This document shows positions 12,399-12,919 of a stretch of 12,919 nt of DNA, piece after piece. Below the pieces are notes generated by a model, which ran no database searches, had not been told where the DNA came from, and saw nothing but the letters and a program-made list of their open reading frames with translations. The stretch's first letter is position 1. Every line of letters begins with the position of its first letter. Both the position numbers and the translations under genes were made by a program. This DNA is from Erysipelotrichaceae bacterium (lineage in GTDB: Bacteria > Bacillota_I > Bacilli_A > Erysipelotrichales > Erysipelotrichaceae), in contig JABUSI010000297.1 of the NCBI GenBank assembly GCA_021442745.1, positions 1-12,919 on the forward strand, in the 5' to 3' direction.

Positions 12399-12899
12399 CT
12401 ACAATTTACCGCGTACGGTAATGACTTCCACGATTTCCTCAATGGTATCCTCAATATTCCTGTTGTTTTTAATCACACAGTCACTCGCACTGTGATACAG
12501 ACTGTCCCGGACTTCAAACATCTTCTGCAACGCTTCCTTACTCGTCGACAACGGACGGTTTCCGCCTACCAGAAGATCTTCTATCGGCCGGTCAATGTAT
12601 ACGACATAACCGTTTCTGCGCAGACTGTCCCGGTTTTCTTTCCGCAACACCGAACCGCCTCCGGTCGAAATAATCTGATGCGTCTGTAACGACAACTGTT
12701 CACACACTTCGCTTTCCAGATCCCTAAATGCCGTCTCTCCATACATCGCAAAAATATCCGGAATCGACATTCCCGCCTTCTTCACGATTTCCTCATCCAC
12801 TTCAATCACCTTATGGTCAAAATGACTCGTTAACGCACTTGCCAGTGTCGTCTTTCCGCTGCTTGGCATCCCTACCAGAACAATATTCTCTTTTTCCAC
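12399..12899 (-). CDS. aroK: Shikimate kinase (N-terminus uncertain, frame open to the window edge)
   Basis: Phosphorylates shikimate at the 3-hydroxyl using ATP. The domain is complete. Walker A GMPSSGKTT is at 10-18. Asp35 in EVDEEI and Arg59 in TAFRDLE are the shikimate contacts, the GGG loop is at 80-82, and the lid segment NRPL with Arg115 is at 114-117. At 166 aa from the GTG at 12899 it has a normal length. This start is weak: unlike nearly every other gene here, no Shine-Dalgarno sequence precedes it, and the frame has no stop up to 12919. The protein may therefore begin further upstream or be fused to another domain (for example another shikimate-pathway enzyme), which the window cannot show. 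It is the upstream partner of aroA. Confidence 0.9.
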   Translation of the reverse strand: MEKENIVLVGMPSSGKTTLASALTSHFDHKVIEVDEEIVKKAGMSIPDIFAMYGETAFRDLESEVCEQLSLQTHQIISTGGGSVLRKENRDSLRRNGYVVYIDRPIEDLLVGGNRPLSTSKEALQKMFEVRDSLYHSASDCVIKNNRNIEDTIEEIVEVITVRGKL

Positions 12900-12919
12900 C
12901 TGCAGTTTTCTGGTTAACG

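Overview
The window looks like ordinary chromosome from a Bacillota (Firmicutes) bacterium of moderate GC, possibly an Erysipelotrichia-type gut organism. That placement is inference from overall gene style, not from a marker gene. Supporting signs are strong AGGAGG-type ribosome binding sites before nearly every gene, compact rho-independent terminators, CcpA-type cre sites, a mannose-family PTS, and MarR and DegV proteins. I see no tRNA, rRNA, insertion sequence, integrase, CRISPR array or phage gene. No gene-free stretch exceeds 300 bases; the longest is 286 bases, at 3276-3561.

Layout. (1) 3-3275, minus strand: a mannose/fructose/sorbose-family PTS in two blocks. IIC and IID come first (3275 down to 1587) and end in a strong terminator. 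IIA and two tandem IIB paralogues follow (1423 down to 3) behind their own promoter-like region. Each block has a cre-like sequence on its predicted promoter. (2) 3276-3561: a divergent control region dense with signals. (3) 3562-6800, plus strand: a tight three-gene operon of low-specificity threonine aldolase, a flavin-reductase-fold protein and an M3 metallo-oligopeptidase, closed by a terminator. (4) 6872-7510, plus: a TRIC/UPF0126 membrane protein, convergent with (5) a MarR regulator and DegV-family lipid-binding protein operon (8835 down to 7528, minus). Two identical-style palindromes bracket the promoter of that operon. (6) 8939-10567, minus: a Na+/phosphate cotransporter-family protein with a PhoU-like C-terminal domain. 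(7) 10685-12899 and beyond the right edge, minus: shikimate-pathway genes aroK, aroA and aroQ, tightly coupled.

How the genes work together. The PTS proteins would import and phosphorylate an unidentified sugar under carbon catabolite control. The aroK-aroA-aroQ genes supply shikimate kinase, EPSP synthase and type II dehydroquinase, three of the steps to chorismate. MarR and DegV form a likely self-repressed unit, plausibly linked to fatty-acid uptake. The aldolase, flavoprotein and peptidase share a transcript, but their common purpose is not evident.

I did not find a clearly new molecular system. The observations most worth checking are regulatory: the two-part PTS with paired cre sites and two IIB proteins, the repeats upstream of its promoter, and the double operator of the marR-degV unit.
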